Shown: piece after piece, positions 1 through 10,129 of the stretch
Layout of the letters: each line of letters begins with the position of its first letter
Numbering within the stretch: position 1 is the first letter of the stretch
Assembly: GCF_900110415.1 (NCBI RefSeq)
Contig: NZ_FODR01000001.1
Location: forward strand, 682,001 to 746,000
Length of the DNA stretch: 64,000 bases
Source of the DNA: Mucilaginibacter sp. OK283
GTDB taxonomy: Bacteria > Bacteroidota > Bacteroidia > Sphingobacteriales > Sphingobacteriaceae
Reading direction: 5' to 3'
Notes under the pieces: generated by a model
Database searches by the model: none
What the model was told of the DNA's origin: nothing
The model's input: only the letters and a program-made list of their open reading frames with translations
Position numbers and translations under genes: made by a program

Positions 1-1
1 A

Positions 2-652
2 ATGAGCTGGCGTGGCGTTAAAGGCGGTATTGAGGCAGCTAAAATGGGCCACGATGTAGTAATGAGCCCAACCACGTTTGCCTACCTGGATTATATGCAA
101 AGCGATGTAAACGAAACCAAAATTTACGCTAAACTACGCCTGAACAAAACTTATGAATATGAGCCGGTGCCCGATAGCGTAGATGCTAAACTGATAAAAG
201 GCGCACAAGCCAACCTGTGGACAGAGCAGGTATACAACATACGCCAGGCCGAATATATGACCTGGCCGCGTGGTATGGCCATTGCCGAACTGGTATGGTC
301 GCCTAAAGAGAAAAAAAGCTGGCCTTACTTTTTTGGCAAAGTTGAAAAACATTTTGAACGCTTTGACGAAGCCGAAACCAAATATGCTCCAAGTGTGTAT
401 GATCCTTCATTCAGCGCTACTAAAAATCCGGATAATACACTTAAAATAACCCTTACCAGCGAGGCACCCGGGTTGGATATCTATTATAGTTTTGATAACT
501 CGTTCCCCGATAATTTTTATCCTAAGTACACGGCCCCTATTGATGCGCCTAAAGATGCCACGCAATTGAGGGTGATAACTTATCGTGGTAAAAAAGTAAT
601 TGGCCGCATGACAACCATGCCGTTGGCAGACCTGGCTAAAAAGGCAAAGTAG
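2..652 (+). CDS. Beta-N-acetylhexosaminidase (GH20), C-terminal part
   Basis: This is the C-terminal 216 residues of a GH20 hexosaminidase; the reading frame is open at the window edge, so the true start lies outside. Such enzymes release terminal GlcNAc or GalNAc from chitin-type or glycan substrates, usually in the periplasm or at the cell surface. The SWRG motif at the very start and the block ANLWTEQV with AELVWSP (about residues 70-101) form the end of the GH20 barrel. The tail from about residue 130 contains LDIYYSFDNSFPD and resembles the small C-terminal domain of bacterial hexosaminidases. It converges on waaA with 35 bases between the stops. Confidence 0.88.
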   Translation: MSWRGVKGGIEAAKMGHDVVMSPTTFAYLDYMQSDVNETKIYAKLRLNKTYEYEPVPDSVDAKLIKGAQANLWTEQVYNIRQAEYMTWPRGMAIAELVWSPKEKKSWPYFFGKVEKHFERFDEAETKYAPSVYDPSFSATKNPDNTLKITLTSEAPGLDIYYSFDNSFPDNFYPKYTAPIDAPKDATQLRVITYRGKKVIGRMTTMPLADLAKKAK

Positions 653-687
653 TTTCCTGAGCGCCCGGAATAAAATGGCCTGTGTTA

Positions 688-2040
688 TCAGGTGGATGGC
701 AGCGTTATGATATGGTCTAATATCATCTGGGTTGCTCCGGTATGCTCCCTTACATAATCACCTGCTTTTTTGCTTGTAATATTGTAAAAAGCGTCATCAT
801 TAACAAGCGTATCAACAATGCCTTTAAGTTGGTTAACATCACTGATGCTAAACCCGGCCTTTAAGGCGATAAGCTCCTTTGCCTCGTTAAATTTTTGATA
901 ATTAGGGCCGAAGATAACAGGTAAGCCAAACGCGGCCGCCTCTAGCGTATTGTGTATCCCTACGCCAAAACCACCGCCTATATAAGCGATGCTTCCATAA
1001 GCATACAGGGACGAAAGCATGCCGATATTATCAATAACCAGGGTGGTGGTTAAGTTGTGAGTCGTGAGCGGCGAATGCTGAGTGGTAAGCTCCTGATTTT
1101 GAGTTTTGAATTTTTCACCAGTTGTTGTTTCTTCGTGGTGTTCAAGAGTGCTTCGCAGTTTTGAATTTTGAATTAATTCGGAGTATCTGATTGCCGATTG
1201 TGCAGGTAACAAATTAACCAGGTCCTTTACCTTTTCCTCATCAATTTCATGGGGGGCAAAAATAAATTTCCAGTCGGGGTATAGTTCGGGTAGGGCGGCA
1301 AGCAAGGCTTCGTCCTGCGGCCAGGTGCTGCCGGCAATAAAAACTTTTTGGCCGTTTATAATTTCGGCAACATCGGGAATTTTTTTAGGATCCTGGGCAT
1401 TGGCCCATACCCTGTCAAAGCGGGTATCGCCGCTAACGGTGGCGTTAGTTATACCAATGGATTGCAATAGCTGTTTCGATGCCTCATCCTGCAAAAAAAA
1501 GTGGCTTACAAAGCTTAATATTTTGCGGTGCAGGCCGCCGTACCATTTGAAGAACACCTGTTTAGGCCTGAATATTCCCGATACAATGTACAAGGGGACT
1601 TGTCTTTTATGCGTTTCCTTAAAAAAATGGTACCAATACTCGTACTTGGTAAAAACGGCCATTTCGGGCTGTATGGCATCAATAAATTGTTTGGCATTTT
1701 TTGCAGTATCCAATGGTAAATAGTACACAAAATCGGCAAGCGGCGTGTTTTTCCTGATCTCGTAGCCCGATGGCGAAAAAAAAGAAATCACTATCTTTTT
1801 GCCCGGATAGGTGGCCTTTATCGCTTCTAATATAGGCCTGCCCTGCTCAAATTCGCCTAACGATGCAAAATGAAACCAAATACTGCTGTCAATCCGTATA
1901 AGTTTTTGTTTTTTCCGGCCATTTATCCATTGGCTTGCTTTTTGATTAAATAGTGAAGCTATGTAAATGGATATAAAATAGAACCGTAACCCAATAGTAT
2001 ATAATAATATCATTTTAGCGTATGAATCGTATATTAGCAA
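688..2040 (-). CDS. waaA: 3-deoxy-D-manno-octulosonic acid (Kdo) transferase
   Basis: WaaA (KdtA) moves Kdo from CMP-Kdo to the lipid A precursor at the inner face of the cytoplasmic membrane. A hydrophobic N-terminal anchor (residues about 8-30) is followed by the glycosyltransferase N-domain with FHFASLGEFEQGRP, and by the nucleotide-binding half with VFIAGSTWPQDEALL and the C-terminal GGGFGVGIHNTLEAAAFGLPV motif region. At 450 residues it is slightly long. The extra length is a Thr/His/Gln/Glu-rich stretch at about residues 287-330, encoded by repetitive DNA that looks like the intergenic repeats of this genome. The core motifs lie on both sides and the frame is intact, so the enzyme is probably functional. 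Confidence 0.9.
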   Translation of the reverse strand: MLIYDSYAKMILLYTIGLRFYFISIYIASLFNQKASQWINGRKKQKLIRIDSSIWFHFASLGEFEQGRPILEAIKATYPGKKIVISFFSPSGYEIRKNTPLADFVYYLPLDTAKNAKQFIDAIQPEMAVFTKYEYWYHFFKETHKRQVPLYIVSGIFRPKQVFFKWYGGLHRKILSFVSHFFLQDEASKQLLQSIGITNATVSGDTRFDRVWANAQDPKKIPDVAEIINGQKVFIAGSTWPQDEALLAALPELYPDWKFIFAPHEIDEEKVKDLVNLLPAQSAIRYSELIQNSKLRSTLEHHEETTTGEKFKTQNQELTTQHSPLTTHNLTTTLVIDNIGMLSSLYAYGSIAYIGGGFGVGIHNTLEAAAFGLPVIFGPNYQKFNEAKELIALKAGFSISDVNQLKGIVDTLVNDDAFYNITSKKAGDYVREHTGATQMILDHIITLPST

Positions 2041-2159
2041 GGCTTAAAATTAGTAACAAAAACCAATACTGTAATAATTAATCGCCCGGCGCGGATGAAA
2101 CCTGTGTTTTGCATTATCGCGGGAACAAAATACTAAACACTTAAAAAAACAAATAAACT

Positions 2160-3473
2160 ATGAAAATTGCTGTAATCGGTACTGGCTATGTTGGATTGGT
2201 AACCGGAACCTGCCTGGCCGAAACCGGAAACGAAGTTATATGTGTTGACATTGTAGAAGAAAAAGTAAACAAGATGCGTGCCGGCGAAATGCCGATTTAT
2301 GAGCCAGGTCTCGATTTGCTGTTTACCAGGAACATTAAACAGGAAAGGTTAACGTTTACTACCAATCTTGCCGAAGCTATTGAGCCGGCAAAGGTTATAT
2401 TTTTGGCCTTGCCTACGCCTCCGGGTGCCGATGGCTCTGCCGACCTGAGTTACGTGCTTGGTGCTGCAAAGGATATTGCAAAGCTTATTACCGAGTACAA
2501 GGTTATTGTAACTAAATCAACCGTACCCGTAGGTACCGCTGATAAAGTAACCGCGGTGCTAAAAGCCAATACCAATGTGCCTTTCGCGGTGGTATCAAAC
2601 CCCGAGTTTTTACGCGAGGGTGTAGCCGTTGAAGATTTTATGAAACCGGACAGGGTAGTTATTGGTACCATGGACGAAAAGGCCCGCCAGATTATGGGCG
2701 ATTTATATGCCCCGTATGTACGCCAGGGTAACCCTATCCTTTATATGGATGAACGCTCGTCTGAACTTACAAAGTACGCTGCCAATTCGTTCCTGGCCAC
2801 CAAAATAACGTTCATGAACGAGATTGCCAACATGTGCGAGCTGGTAGGCGCCGATGTGGATATGGTACGTAAAGGCGTAGGCGCCGATGCCCGTATAGGC
2901 AAGCGCTTCCTGTTCCCTGGTGTTGGCTATGGTGGCAGCTGTTTCCCTAAGGATGTGCAGGCCCTTTCAAAAGCAGCCGAGGAAAATAAATATGAGTTCA
3001 AGATCCTTAACTCGGTAATGGAAGTTAACGAAACACAAAAAAGACGTCTGGTAGTTAAGCTGCGCGAGTATTATGGCGCCGATGGCCTTAAAGGCAAACA
3101 CTTTGCCCTTTGGGGGTTGGCTTTTAAACCCGAGACCGATGATATCCGCGAAGCGCCGGCTTTATATATCATTGAGGACCTTATTGCTGCAGGAGCAACT
3201 GTAACCGCCTATGACCCGGAAGGCATGCCAAACGTTAAAAAATTGCTTGGCGATAAAATTGAATATTCAAAAGATAGGTATTCGGCCCTTGAAAATGCAG
3301 ATGCGCTGCTGATTGTTACCGAATGGCCGGTTTTCCGTACCCCGGATTTTGATTTTATGAAAGAAAAGTTAAAAGCACCTGTTATATTTGACGGACGTAA
3401 TCTTTACGATCTGGACAGGATGAAAGATTATGGTTTTTATTACAGCAGCATCGGACGTAAAGTAGTTAGTTAA
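2160..3473 (+). CDS. ugd: UDP-glucose 6-dehydrogenase
   Basis: It oxidises UDP-glucose to UDP-glucuronate with two NAD+. The N-terminal Rossmann motif is [12 protein letters not shown] (residues 5-16), and the catalytic cysteine is C261 in [13 protein letters not shown]. The C-terminal UDP-binding domain contains [15 protein letters not shown]. The 437-residue length is normal for the family. The stop overlaps the start of the next gene (TAATG), so it is translationally coupled to the UDP-glucuronate decarboxylase that uses its product; together they lead from UDP-glucose to UDP-xylose. Confidence 0.95.
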   Translation: MKIAVIGTGYVGLVTGTCLAETGNEVICVDIVEEKVNKMRAGEMPIYEPGLDLLFTRNIKQERLTFTTNLAEAIEPAKVIFLALPTPPGADGSADLSYVLGAAKDIAKLITEYKVIVTKSTVPVGTADKVTAVLKANTNVPFAVVSNPEFLREGVAVEDFMKPDRVVIGTMDEKARQIMGDLYAPYVRQGNPILYMDERSSELTKYAANSFLATKITFMNEIANMCELVGADVDMVRKGVGADARIGKRFLFPGVGYGGSCFPKDVQALSKAAEENKYEFKILNSVMEVNETQKRRLVVKLREYYGADGLKGKHFALWGLAFKPETDDIREAPALYIIEDLIAAGATVTAYDPEGMPNVKKLLGDKIEYSKDRYSALENADALLIVTEWPVFRTPDFDFMKEKLKAPVIFDGRNLYDLDRMKDYGFYYSSIGRKVVS

Positions 3474-4456
3474 TGACAGAACGTAAAAGAATATTAATTA
3501 CCGGGGCAGCGGGCTTTTTAGGCTCGCACCTTTGCGACAGGTTTATTAAAGAAGGCTATCATGTAATAGGCATGGATAACCTGATCACGGGCGACTTGCG
3601 CAATATCCAGCACCTGTTCAAACTTGAAAATTTTGAGTTTTACAATCATGATGTTTCCAAGTTTGTATTTGTTCCGGGCCAGCTGCATTATATCCTGCAC
3701 TTTGCCTCGCCGGCAAGCCCGATAGACTACCTCAAGATCCCTATCCAAACTTTAAAGGTTGGATCATTAGGGACACATAACCTGCTGGGTTTGGCAAGGT
3801 CAAAAGGCGCCAGGATGCTCATAGCATCTACCTCTGAGGTTTATGGCGACCCGAACGTGAACCCGCAGCCCGAAGAATACTGGGGCAATGTAAATCCGGT
3901 TGGCCCAAGGGGTGTTTATGACGAAGCCAAACGTTTCCAGGAAGCTATTACCATGGCTTACCATACCTTCCACGGTTTGGAAACCCGTATCGTGCGTATT
4001 TTTAATACCTATGGGCCAAGGATGAGGCTGAACGACGGCCGGGTATTGCCTGCCTTTATAGGCCAGGCATTACGGGGCGAATCGTTAACCATGTTTGGCG
4101 ACGGATCGCAAACCCGCTCATTTTGCTATGTTGATGACCTGGTTGAGGGTATCTACCGCCTGTTGCACAGCGATTACGCGCAGCCGATGAACATTGGCAA
4201 CCCCGACGAGATCACTATAAAACAATTTGGCGAGGAGATTATTAAGTTAACTGGTACCGATCAGCAGTTGATCAGTCTGCCATTGCCTACGGATGATCCT
4301 AAACAACGCCGCCCTGATATTACCAAGGCCAGGGCCATTTTAGGCTGGGAGCCAAAAGTATCCCGGAGCGAAGGTTTAAAGATCACGTTGGATTACTTTA
4401 AATCGCTGCCCGAAACCGAAATAAATCATAAAGATTTTACTTACTATAATAAATAG
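3473..4456 (+). CDS. UDP-glucuronate decarboxylase (UDP-xylose synthase type SDR)
   Basis: This is an extended short-chain dehydrogenase that most closely resembles UXS enzymes, which convert UDP-glucuronate to UDP-xylose through a 4-keto intermediate. Seen are the NAD-binding motif GAAGFLG (residues 11-17), the serine-containing STSEVYGDP, the catalytic pair Y149/K153 in YDEAKR, and the UXS-like segment [16 protein letters not shown]. The ATG overlaps the stop of ugd by one base, which fits the product-substrate relation. A perfect stem-loop 30 bases after the stop ends the ugd-uxs unit. dTDP-glucose dehydratase is a less likely alternative because the genuine RfbB lies two genes downstream. 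Confidence 0.88.
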   Translation: MTERKRILITGAAGFLGSHLCDRFIKEGYHVIGMDNLITGDLRNIQHLFKLENFEFYNHDVSKFVFVPGQLHYILHFASPASPIDYLKIPIQTLKVGSLGTHNLLGLARSKGARMLIASTSEVYGDPNVNPQPEEYWGNVNPVGPRGVYDEAKRFQEAITMAYHTFHGLETRIVRIFNTYGPRMRLNDGRVLPAFIGQALRGESLTMFGDGSQTRSFCYVDDLVEGIYRLLHSDYAQPMNIGNPDEITIKQFGEEIIKLTGTDQQLISLPLPTDDPKQRRPDITKARAILGWEPKVSRSEGLKITLDYFKSLPETEINHKDFTYYNK

Positions 4457-4486
4457 TAAAAAATGGTCTTTCTGTAAACAATACCT

Positions 4487-4524
4487 AAACAACCACCTTT
4501 TAATAAAGTAAAAGGTGGTTGTTT
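4487..4524 (+). terminator. Stem-loop terminator after the ugd-uxs pair
   Basis: Two perfectly complementary 15-base arms (4487-4501 and 4510-4524) enclose an 8-base loop, with A/T-rich outer ends. It sits 30 bases after the decarboxylase stop and about 70 bases before galE. Confidence 0.7.
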
Positions 4525-4592
4525 AGTAAAAGAAGGTATGTAAATTCATCCATTTGCTTACCTTTATGGCTTACTATATACCCTACTTAAAA

Positions 4593-5615
4593 ATGAAGAT
4601 ATTAGTGACCGGTGGCCTCGGTTTTATTGGCTCCCATACCGTTGTCGAACTGGTAAATGCAGGTTATGAACCCATTATTGTTGACGACCTATCGAACTCA
4701 GATCCTAAAATTTTAGATCAGCTGGCCAAAATTATCGGCTACAAACCGGTTTTTCATAAGCTCGACCTGTGCGACGAATCGGGCGTAAAAGCGCTGGCTG
4801 TTGCCGAGCCTAACGTTGCCGGTATCATTCACTTTGCTGCATTCAAGGCAGTAGGAGAGTCGGTTGAGAAGCCATTGAAATACTATCGCAATAATTTTTA
4901 CTCGCTTATCAATTTACTTGACGCCTATTATGGCAAGCCGTTAAATTTCGTGTTCTCGTCAAGCTGTACCGTTTATGGCCAGCCGGCGCAATTGCCAGTA
5001 ACAGAAGAAGCCCCTGTGCAGCCGGCTCAGTCGCCTTATGGCAATACCAAACAAATTGCCGAGGAGATTTTGAAGGATATGATAGCTTCTGGCACCAGTA
5101 GTTACAAAGTAGTATCATTAAGATATTTTAACCCGGTTGGCGCGCATGAAACCGCACTTATTGGCGAGTTGCCAATTGGCATACCGCAAAACCTGGTGCC
5201 TTTTATTACCCAGACCGCCATTGGCAAACGCGAAAAAATAACGGTATTCGGCAATGATTATGACACCCCGGATGGCAGCTGCGTGCGCGATTATATCCAT
5301 GTGGTTGATTTGGCTAAAGCACACGTTGCTGCTTTAAAATTGGCCGAAAGTGAAAACTACCAGGGCTACGATGTGTTTAACCTTGGTACGGGACAGGGCA
5401 GTACGGTATTAGAAGTAATTCACGCTTTTGAAAAGGCCACCGGTGTAAAAGTAAATTACCAGATTGGCCCGCGCCGTGCCGGTGACGTGGAAAAGGTTTG
5501 GGGCGATGTAACCAAATCAACCAATAAACTGGGCTGGAAAACGGAGTTAGGCTTGGAAACAATGATGTCATCGGCCTGGGAATGGGAGAAATATATAGCT
5601 CAAAATCCGTTATAA
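4593..5615 (+). CDS. galE: UDP-glucose 4-epimerase
   Basis: It interconverts UDP-glucose and UDP-galactose with bound NAD. Taking the ATG at 4593 the protein has 340 residues and begins directly with the Rossmann strand MKILVTGGLGFIGSHT. The in-frame ATG at 4566 would add residues that do not resemble the family. SSSCTVYG and the catalytic YGNTK (Tyr/Lys) are present, followed by LRYFNPVGAH and GDNDTPDGSCVRDYIHV-like GalE blocks. It sits 15 bases before rfbB and forms part of the sugar-nucleotide block. Confidence 0.93.
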   Translation: MKILVTGGLGFIGSHTVVELVNAGYEPIIVDDLSNSDPKILDQLAKIIGYKPVFHKLDLCDESGVKALAVAEPNVAGIIHFAAFKAVGESVEKPLKYYRNNFYSLINLLDAYYGKPLNFVFSSSCTVYGQPAQLPVTEEAPVQPAQSPYGNTKQIAEEILKDMIASGTSSYKVVSLRYFNPVGAHETALIGELPIGIPQNLVPFITQTAIGKREKITVFGNDYDTPDGSCVRDYIHVVDLAKAHVAALKLAESENYQGYDVFNLGTGQGSTVLEVIHAFEKATGVKVNYQIGPRRAGDVEKVWGDVTKSTNKLGWKTELGLETMMSSAWEWEKYIAQNPL

Positions 5616-5630
5616 ACTAAAATTCAGCAA

Positions 5631-6683
5631 ATGCGAAAAATCATTATTACGGGTGGTGCAGGTTTTATAGGGTCGCACGTGGTGCGCCGCTTTGTGAAAA
5701 CGTACCCCAATTATAATATTATCAATTTAGATAAGCTAACCTACGCCGGTAACCTCGAAAACTTAAGAGATATCGAAAATGAACCTAATTACAGATTTGT
5801 TAAAGGGGATATTGTTGATCTTGCGTTTATAAATAATCTTTTTGATACCGAAAAACCGGATGCTGTAATTCACCTTGCGGCCGAATCGCACGTTGACCGC
5901 TCCATTACCAACCCGCTGGAATTTGTGATGACCAACGTGGTAGGTACGGTTAATTTATTGAATGCCGCGCGCGAAAGCTGGAAAAACCGTTATGATCAAA
6001 CCCGTTTTTACCACGTATCAACCGACGAGGTGTATGGTACTTTGGGCGAAGACGGGATGTTTACCGAAGAAACCGCTTATGATCCGCATTCGCCATATTC
6101 GGCATCCAAAGCCAGCTCAGATCATTTTGTGCGGGCTTACCAGGATACTTATGGTCTAAATGCCGTAATATCCAATTGCTCAAACAACTATGGGTCATAT
6201 CATTTTCCCGAGAAGCTGATACCACTTGCTATCAACAATATTAAACAAAGCAAGCCTGTGCCTGTATACGGAAAAGGCGAAAATATTCGCGACTGGCTTT
6301 GGGTAGAAGACCATGCGCGGGCCATTGATGTAATATTCCACAATGCCAAAGCCGGCCAAACCTACAACATTGGCGGCCATAATGAATGGAAAAACATCGA
6401 CCTGATTAATTTGTTGTGTGCCATTTTGGATAAAAAACTGGGCCGTGCCGAAGGTGAATCGGCAAAGCTGATCACTTATGTTACTGATAGGGCAGGCCAT
6501 GACCTGCGTTATGCTATAGATGCCACCAAACTAAAAACCGAGCTTGGCTGGGTACCAAGTATTACTTTTGAAGAAGGGTTGGAAAAAACCGTAGATTGGT
6601 ACCTTGCAAATGAAGAGTGGCTTAGCCATGTAACTTCGGGTAGCTACCAGCAATATTACAAGGGGCAGTACAATAACCGTTAA
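5631..6683 (+). CDS. rfbB: dTDP-glucose 4,6-dehydratase
   Basis: RfbB (RmlB) dehydrates dTDP-glucose to dTDP-4-keto-6-deoxyglucose, the entry to rhamnose and other 6-deoxysugars. Diagnostic features are GGAGFIGSH (residues 8-16), LDKLTYAGNLENL, the catalytic STDE at residues 130-133, and Y156/K160 in YSASKASSDH. RDWLWVEDHARAID also matches. The 350-residue length is normal. RmlA, C and D are not in the window, so the later steps must be encoded elsewhere. It is 2 bases from the downstream phosphatase gene, so co-transcription is very likely. Confidence 0.95.
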   Translation: MRKIIITGGAGFIGSHVVRRFVKTYPNYNIINLDKLTYAGNLENLRDIENEPNYRFVKGDIVDLAFINNLFDTEKPDAVIHLAAESHVDRSITNPLEFVMTNVVGTVNLLNAARESWKNRYDQTRFYHVSTDEVYGTLGEDGMFTEETAYDPHSPYSASKASSDHFVRAYQDTYGLNAVISNCSNNYGSYHFPEKLIPLAINNIKQSKPVPVYGKGENIRDWLWVEDHARAIDVIFHNAKAGQTYNIGGHNEWKNIDLINLLCAILDKKLGRAEGESAKLITYVTDRAGHDLRYAIDATKLKTELGWVPSITFEEGLEKTVDWYLANEEWLSHVTSGSYQQYYKGQYNNR

Positions 6684-6685
6684 CT

Positions 6686-7426
6686 ATGTTTGGTTTTTTT
6701 AAAAGCAAAAAGGAAAAAAAGGAGATAACTTTCAACTATGAGTCGATCATGGTTGATATGCACTCGCATGTTTTGCCGGGGATTGATGATGGGGCGCAAA
6801 CACCGGAGGATTCCATAATCCTGATTAGGAAAATGATGGACCTGGGAATAAAAAAGATCATTGCTACCCCACACGTAATGATCGATTTTTATCGCAACAC
6901 GCCCGAAACCATCGCCGCATCGCTTGAATTACTGAAAGCCGAACTGGTAAAAGAAAATATAGATATCCCGATTGAAACTGCTGCCGAACATTATTTTGAT
7001 GAAACCTTTGAGGCTCGTGTAAATGAAGGCAAGCTTATGACCATGGGCGATAATTATGTGCTGTTTGAATTTTCATTTATCAACAAACCGCCCAATGTTA
7101 TACCGGTTTTACAAAAAATGAACGATTTAGGATATAAACCCATTTTGGCCCATCCCGAAAGATACCCATATATGGACCTGGAGCAATACAAAAATATCAA
7201 GGGCTGGGGCTGTAGCATGCAACTAAACACAATATCGCTAACCGGTTATTACGGCCGCGATGTAAAAAAACAGGCAGAATTGTTGGTTGACAATGAGATG
7301 ATAGATTTTATATCAAGCGACATGCACCATGAAAGACATGCACAGGCCCTCAAAGACGCCCTGCGCACTACTTACCTGGAGAAACTTATGTTTGATACCC
7401 CGTTGAAAAATAAGCTTCTTTTTTGA
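6686..7426 (+). CDS. PHP-family protein-tyrosine phosphatase (CpsB/YwqE type)
   Basis: This is a metal-dependent phosphotyrosine phosphatase of the kind that controls capsule or exopolysaccharide export by dephosphorylating the tyrosine kinase (Wzc/CpsD). The first metal-binding motif DMHSHVLPGIDDGA covers residues 24-37 with H26 and H28. AEHYFDE, ILAHPERYPY and a late SSDMHHERH supply further metal ligands. The 246-residue length fits the family. Its place at the end of the galE-rfbB unit supports a role in polysaccharide production, although no kinase gene is visible here. Confidence 0.88.
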   Translation: MFGFFKSKKEKKEITFNYESIMVDMHSHVLPGIDDGAQTPEDSIILIRKMMDLGIKKIIATPHVMIDFYRNTPETIAASLELLKAELVKENIDIPIETAAEHYFDETFEARVNEGKLMTMGDNYVLFEFSFINKPPNVIPVLQKMNDLGYKPILAHPERYPYMDLEQYKNIKGWGCSMQLNTISLTGYYGRDVKKQAELLVDNEMIDFISSDMHHERHAQALKDALRTTYLEKLMFDTPLKNKLLF

Positions 7427-7504
7427 CGGTAAAAATCTAAAAAATAAAGAATAAAGCCTGGGTTTTCGATGATCCAAATTTCAAAAAACAAATAGCAACT
7501 AATG

Positions 7505-7532
7505 AAAAGACGCTCTAACGGGCGTCTTTTTT
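7505..7532 (+). terminator. Rho-independent terminator after the galE-rfbB-phosphatase unit
   Basis: Nine-base arms (7505-7513 and 7522-7530) are perfectly complementary with an 8-base loop and end in a T run. It lies about 80 bases after the phosphatase stop. Confidence 0.75.
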
Positions 7533-7645
7533 GCTTATGGGCCCGTTTTTTTATTAGAAGCCGTGAGCTCAACTAAATTATGCTGACGGCCTGCCGCGCA
7601 AAAATCTTTACGTATCCCTTGCTATTTCAAAACATAATATATACT

Positions 7646-7666
7646 ATTGTGTATTATTGACACAAT
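7646..7666 (+). promoter_or_regulatory. Possible operator upstream of the first GH3 gene
   Basis: A 7-base inverted repeat (ATTGTGT at 7646-7652 and ACACAAT at 7660-7666) lies about 70 bases before the GH3 start, in an A/T-rich stretch. The repeat is seen directly; its function is a guess. Confidence 0.25.
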
Positions 7667-7733
7667 GCTATTGTTTGCTGTTAATAAACCAGTTGTAACC
7701 AATTATTAAGCACTCTTTTTTTAATCCTTAATC

Positions 7734-10118
7734 ATGAAAATAAGCTCCAGATCTGGTATTGCTATTGTAATTATGTGGGCAGCCGGCAGTTTTAATTCAA
7801 CTGTACAGGCCCAGACCAAAAAACAACCGCTGCAGTTGCGGGCAAACAATGTAAAGCAGATAGTAGCTGCGATGACGTTGGAAGAAAAATCAAAGCTGGT
7901 TGTAGGCATGGGTTTTAAAATGCCCGGTATGCCCCCTCCCGTAAAGGGCAAAAAGCCCGAAGCAATAGATATTGGCGGATTTAAACTGCCTCCATCAGAT
8001 CCTGATGCTTATAACATTCCCGAAAAGGTTCCGGGAGCTGCCGGCCGCACGCATGCTATTCCGCGTTTGGGAATTCCATCCATGACGGTTTCTGATGGTC
8101 CGGCGGGTTTACGTATCGAACCTATCCGCGATGGCGATAAATCAAAAACGTATTACGCCACTGCTTTCCCGGTGGCAACCCTATTGGCCAGCAGCTGGGA
8201 TACCCAATTGGTAAATAAAGTAGGCGTAGCCTTTGGTAACGAAGTGCGCGAATATGGTGTGGATATTTTATTGGCGCCAGGCATGAACATCCACCGCAAT
8301 CCTCTTGGTGGCCGTAATTTTGAATACTACTCCGAAGATCCGCTTGTTGCAGGTAACATGACCGCGGCCATTGTAAACGGCGTTCAGTCAAACGGCGTAG
8401 GTACCTCTATAAAACATTATGCGGCCAATAACCAGGAAACCAACCGTAATTCTATAAACACCATTGTGAGCGAAAGGGCTATGCGCGAGATTTATTTAAA
8501 AGGTTTTGGCATTGCTGTAAAAAAATCACAACCGTGGACGGTAATGTCATCCTACAATAAATTGAACGGAACTTATACTTCTGAAAGACGCGACCTGTTA
8601 ACCACCGTTTTAAAAGACGAGTGGGGGCTGAAAGGCTTTGTGATGACAGATTGGTTTGGCGGCAAAGATCCCGTGGCGCAAATGAAAGCCGGTAACGACC
8701 TCATTATGCCGGGTAGCCCAAGCCAGTCGGAGGCTATTGTGGCTGCGGTTAAGGATGGGTCATTGAGTATCAAACAGCTGAATGCCAATGTAGAACGGAT
8801 GCTGAGCGTAATTGTTAAGTCGCCATCCTTCACCAAATACAAATATTCAGATGCGCCTGATCTGCCGGCTCATGCTAAAGTAGCACGCGAGGCAGCTGCC
8901 CAGGGCATGGTACTGCTTAAGAACGACGATCATGCTTTACCATTTTATCCTGCAAAAAGGATAGCTGTATTTGGCAACACCAGCTATGATATTATTGCAG
9001 GCGGCACAGGTAGCGGCGATGTTAACAAGGCGTACACCATTTCGTTGATGCAGGGTTTAACAAACGCCGGTTTTAAAGTGCAGGAAAAGCTATCAGGCAG
9101 CTACGCTGCTTACCTGGCCGATATGAAGCTAAAACAGCCTAAACCTAAAAATTTCTTTGATCATCCCGCGCCTATTCCCGAAATGGATGTAAATGGCATG
9201 GTGGCCGATGAAGCTGCCGGTGCCGACGAAGCACTCATCACCATCGGCAGAAATGCCGGCGAAGGGGCCGATAGGAAACTGGAAGGCGACTACTATTTAA
9301 ATGATGCCGAAAAAGGCCTGATTAGAGGTGTAGCCGATGCTTTCCATGCCAAGGGAAAAAAGGTTGTTGTAGTGTTAAATATTGGCGGTGTTATTGATGT
9401 TGCCAGCTGGCGCGATGAGGTAGATGGTATTTTGCTGGCATGGCAGCCAGGCCTTGAGGCAGGTAACGCCATTGCCGATGTTTTAGGCGGCATGGTTAAT
9501 CCATCGGGTAAGTTGGCCACCACTTTCCCAATGGATTATAAAGATGTGCCATCGGCAAATAATTTCCCGGGTACGCCCGCAGCTAAACCTGAATCTGTTA
9601 CTTATGAGGAAGGAATTTATGTTGGCTACCGTTATTATGATGCCGCCAAAGTAAAACCGGCCTATGAGTTTGGTTACGGTTTATCTTACACCAAATTTAA
9701 ATTTAGTGACCTGAAGCTGAGCTCCTCAAACTTTATGCGCAGCATTACGGCTACTGTAACGGTTAAAAACACAGGCGATATTGCAGGTAAAGAAGTAGTG
9801 CAGTTATACCTGAGCGCACCTAAAAAAGATATTGATAAACCAGAGCAGGAATTAAAGGCATTTGCTAAAACCCGACTACTGGCAGCCGGCGAATCGCAAA
9901 CCTTAAGCTTTACCATTAAAGCAGCCGACCTGGCATCTTTTTACACCAGCCGCGAAGCCTGGATAGCCGATGCCGGTAAATATGAAGTTAGGGTTGGTTC
10001 ATCATCAAGACAGATAGAAGAAAAGGCCTCGTTTAAGCTGGCCAAGGATATTACCGTTGAAAAAGTGGTTAAAGCGTTGACCCCGGAGGTCGCTATCAAT
10101 GAGTTGAAGCTGAAATAA
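7734..10118 (+). CDS. Secreted GH3 beta-glucosidase
   Basis: This exported glycosidase probably removes glucose or similar residues from the non-reducing end of plant oligosaccharides. Residues 1-27 form a signal peptide ending near VQAQ. The GH3 N-domain carries KHYAANNQE (227-235) and the nucleophile D306 in GFVMTDWFGG. The second alpha/beta domain includes EGADRKL, a probable acid/base region. A fibronectin III-like C-terminal domain spans about 690-770. The 794-residue length is typical. It is followed by a second GH3 and a secreted esterase in the same direction, suggesting joint action on plant cell-wall glycans, but no SusC/SusD pair is in view. Confidence 0.93.
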   Translation: MKISSRSGIAIVIMWAAGSFNSTVQAQTKKQPLQLRANNVKQIVAAMTLEEKSKLVVGMGFKMPGMPPPVKGKKPEAIDIGGFKLPPSDPDAYNIPEKVPGAAGRTHAIPRLGIPSMTVSDGPAGLRIEPIRDGDKSKTYYATAFPVATLLASSWDTQLVNKVGVAFGNEVREYGVDILLAPGMNIHRNPLGGRNFEYYSEDPLVAGNMTAAIVNGVQSNGVGTSIKHYAANNQETNRNSINTIVSERAMREIYLKGFGIAVKKSQPWTVMSSYNKLNGTYTSERRDLLTTVLKDEWGLKGFVMTDWFGGKDPVAQMKAGNDLIMPGSPSQSEAIVAAVKDGSLSIKQLNANVERMLSVIVKSPSFTKYKYSDAPDLPAHAKVAREAAAQGMVLLKNDDHALPFYPAKRIAVFGNTSYDIIAGGTGSGDVNKAYTISLMQGLTNAGFKVQEKLSGSYAAYLADMKLKQPKPKNFFDHPAPIPEMDVNGMVADEAAGADEALITIGRNAGEGADRKLEGDYYLNDAEKGLIRGVADAFHAKGKKVVVVLNIGGVIDVASWRDEVDGILLAWQPGLEAGNAIADVLGGMVNPSGKLATTFPMDYKDVPSANNFPGTPAAKPESVTYEEGIYVGYRYYDAAKVKPAYEFGYGLSYTKFKFSDLKLSSSNFMRSITATVTVKNTGDIAGKEVVQLYLSAPKKDIDKPEQELKAFAKTRLLAAGESQTLSFTIKAADLASFYTSREAWIADAGKYEVRVGSSSRQIEEKASFKLAKDITVEKVVKALTPEVAINELKLK

Positions 10119-10129
10119 CTGTTCACTCC

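Noticed and set aside
4554..4592. Upstream start extensions for galE
   Set aside because: The extension adds residues before the Rossmann motif that do not match the family; ATG 4593 starts directly at the conserved strand.
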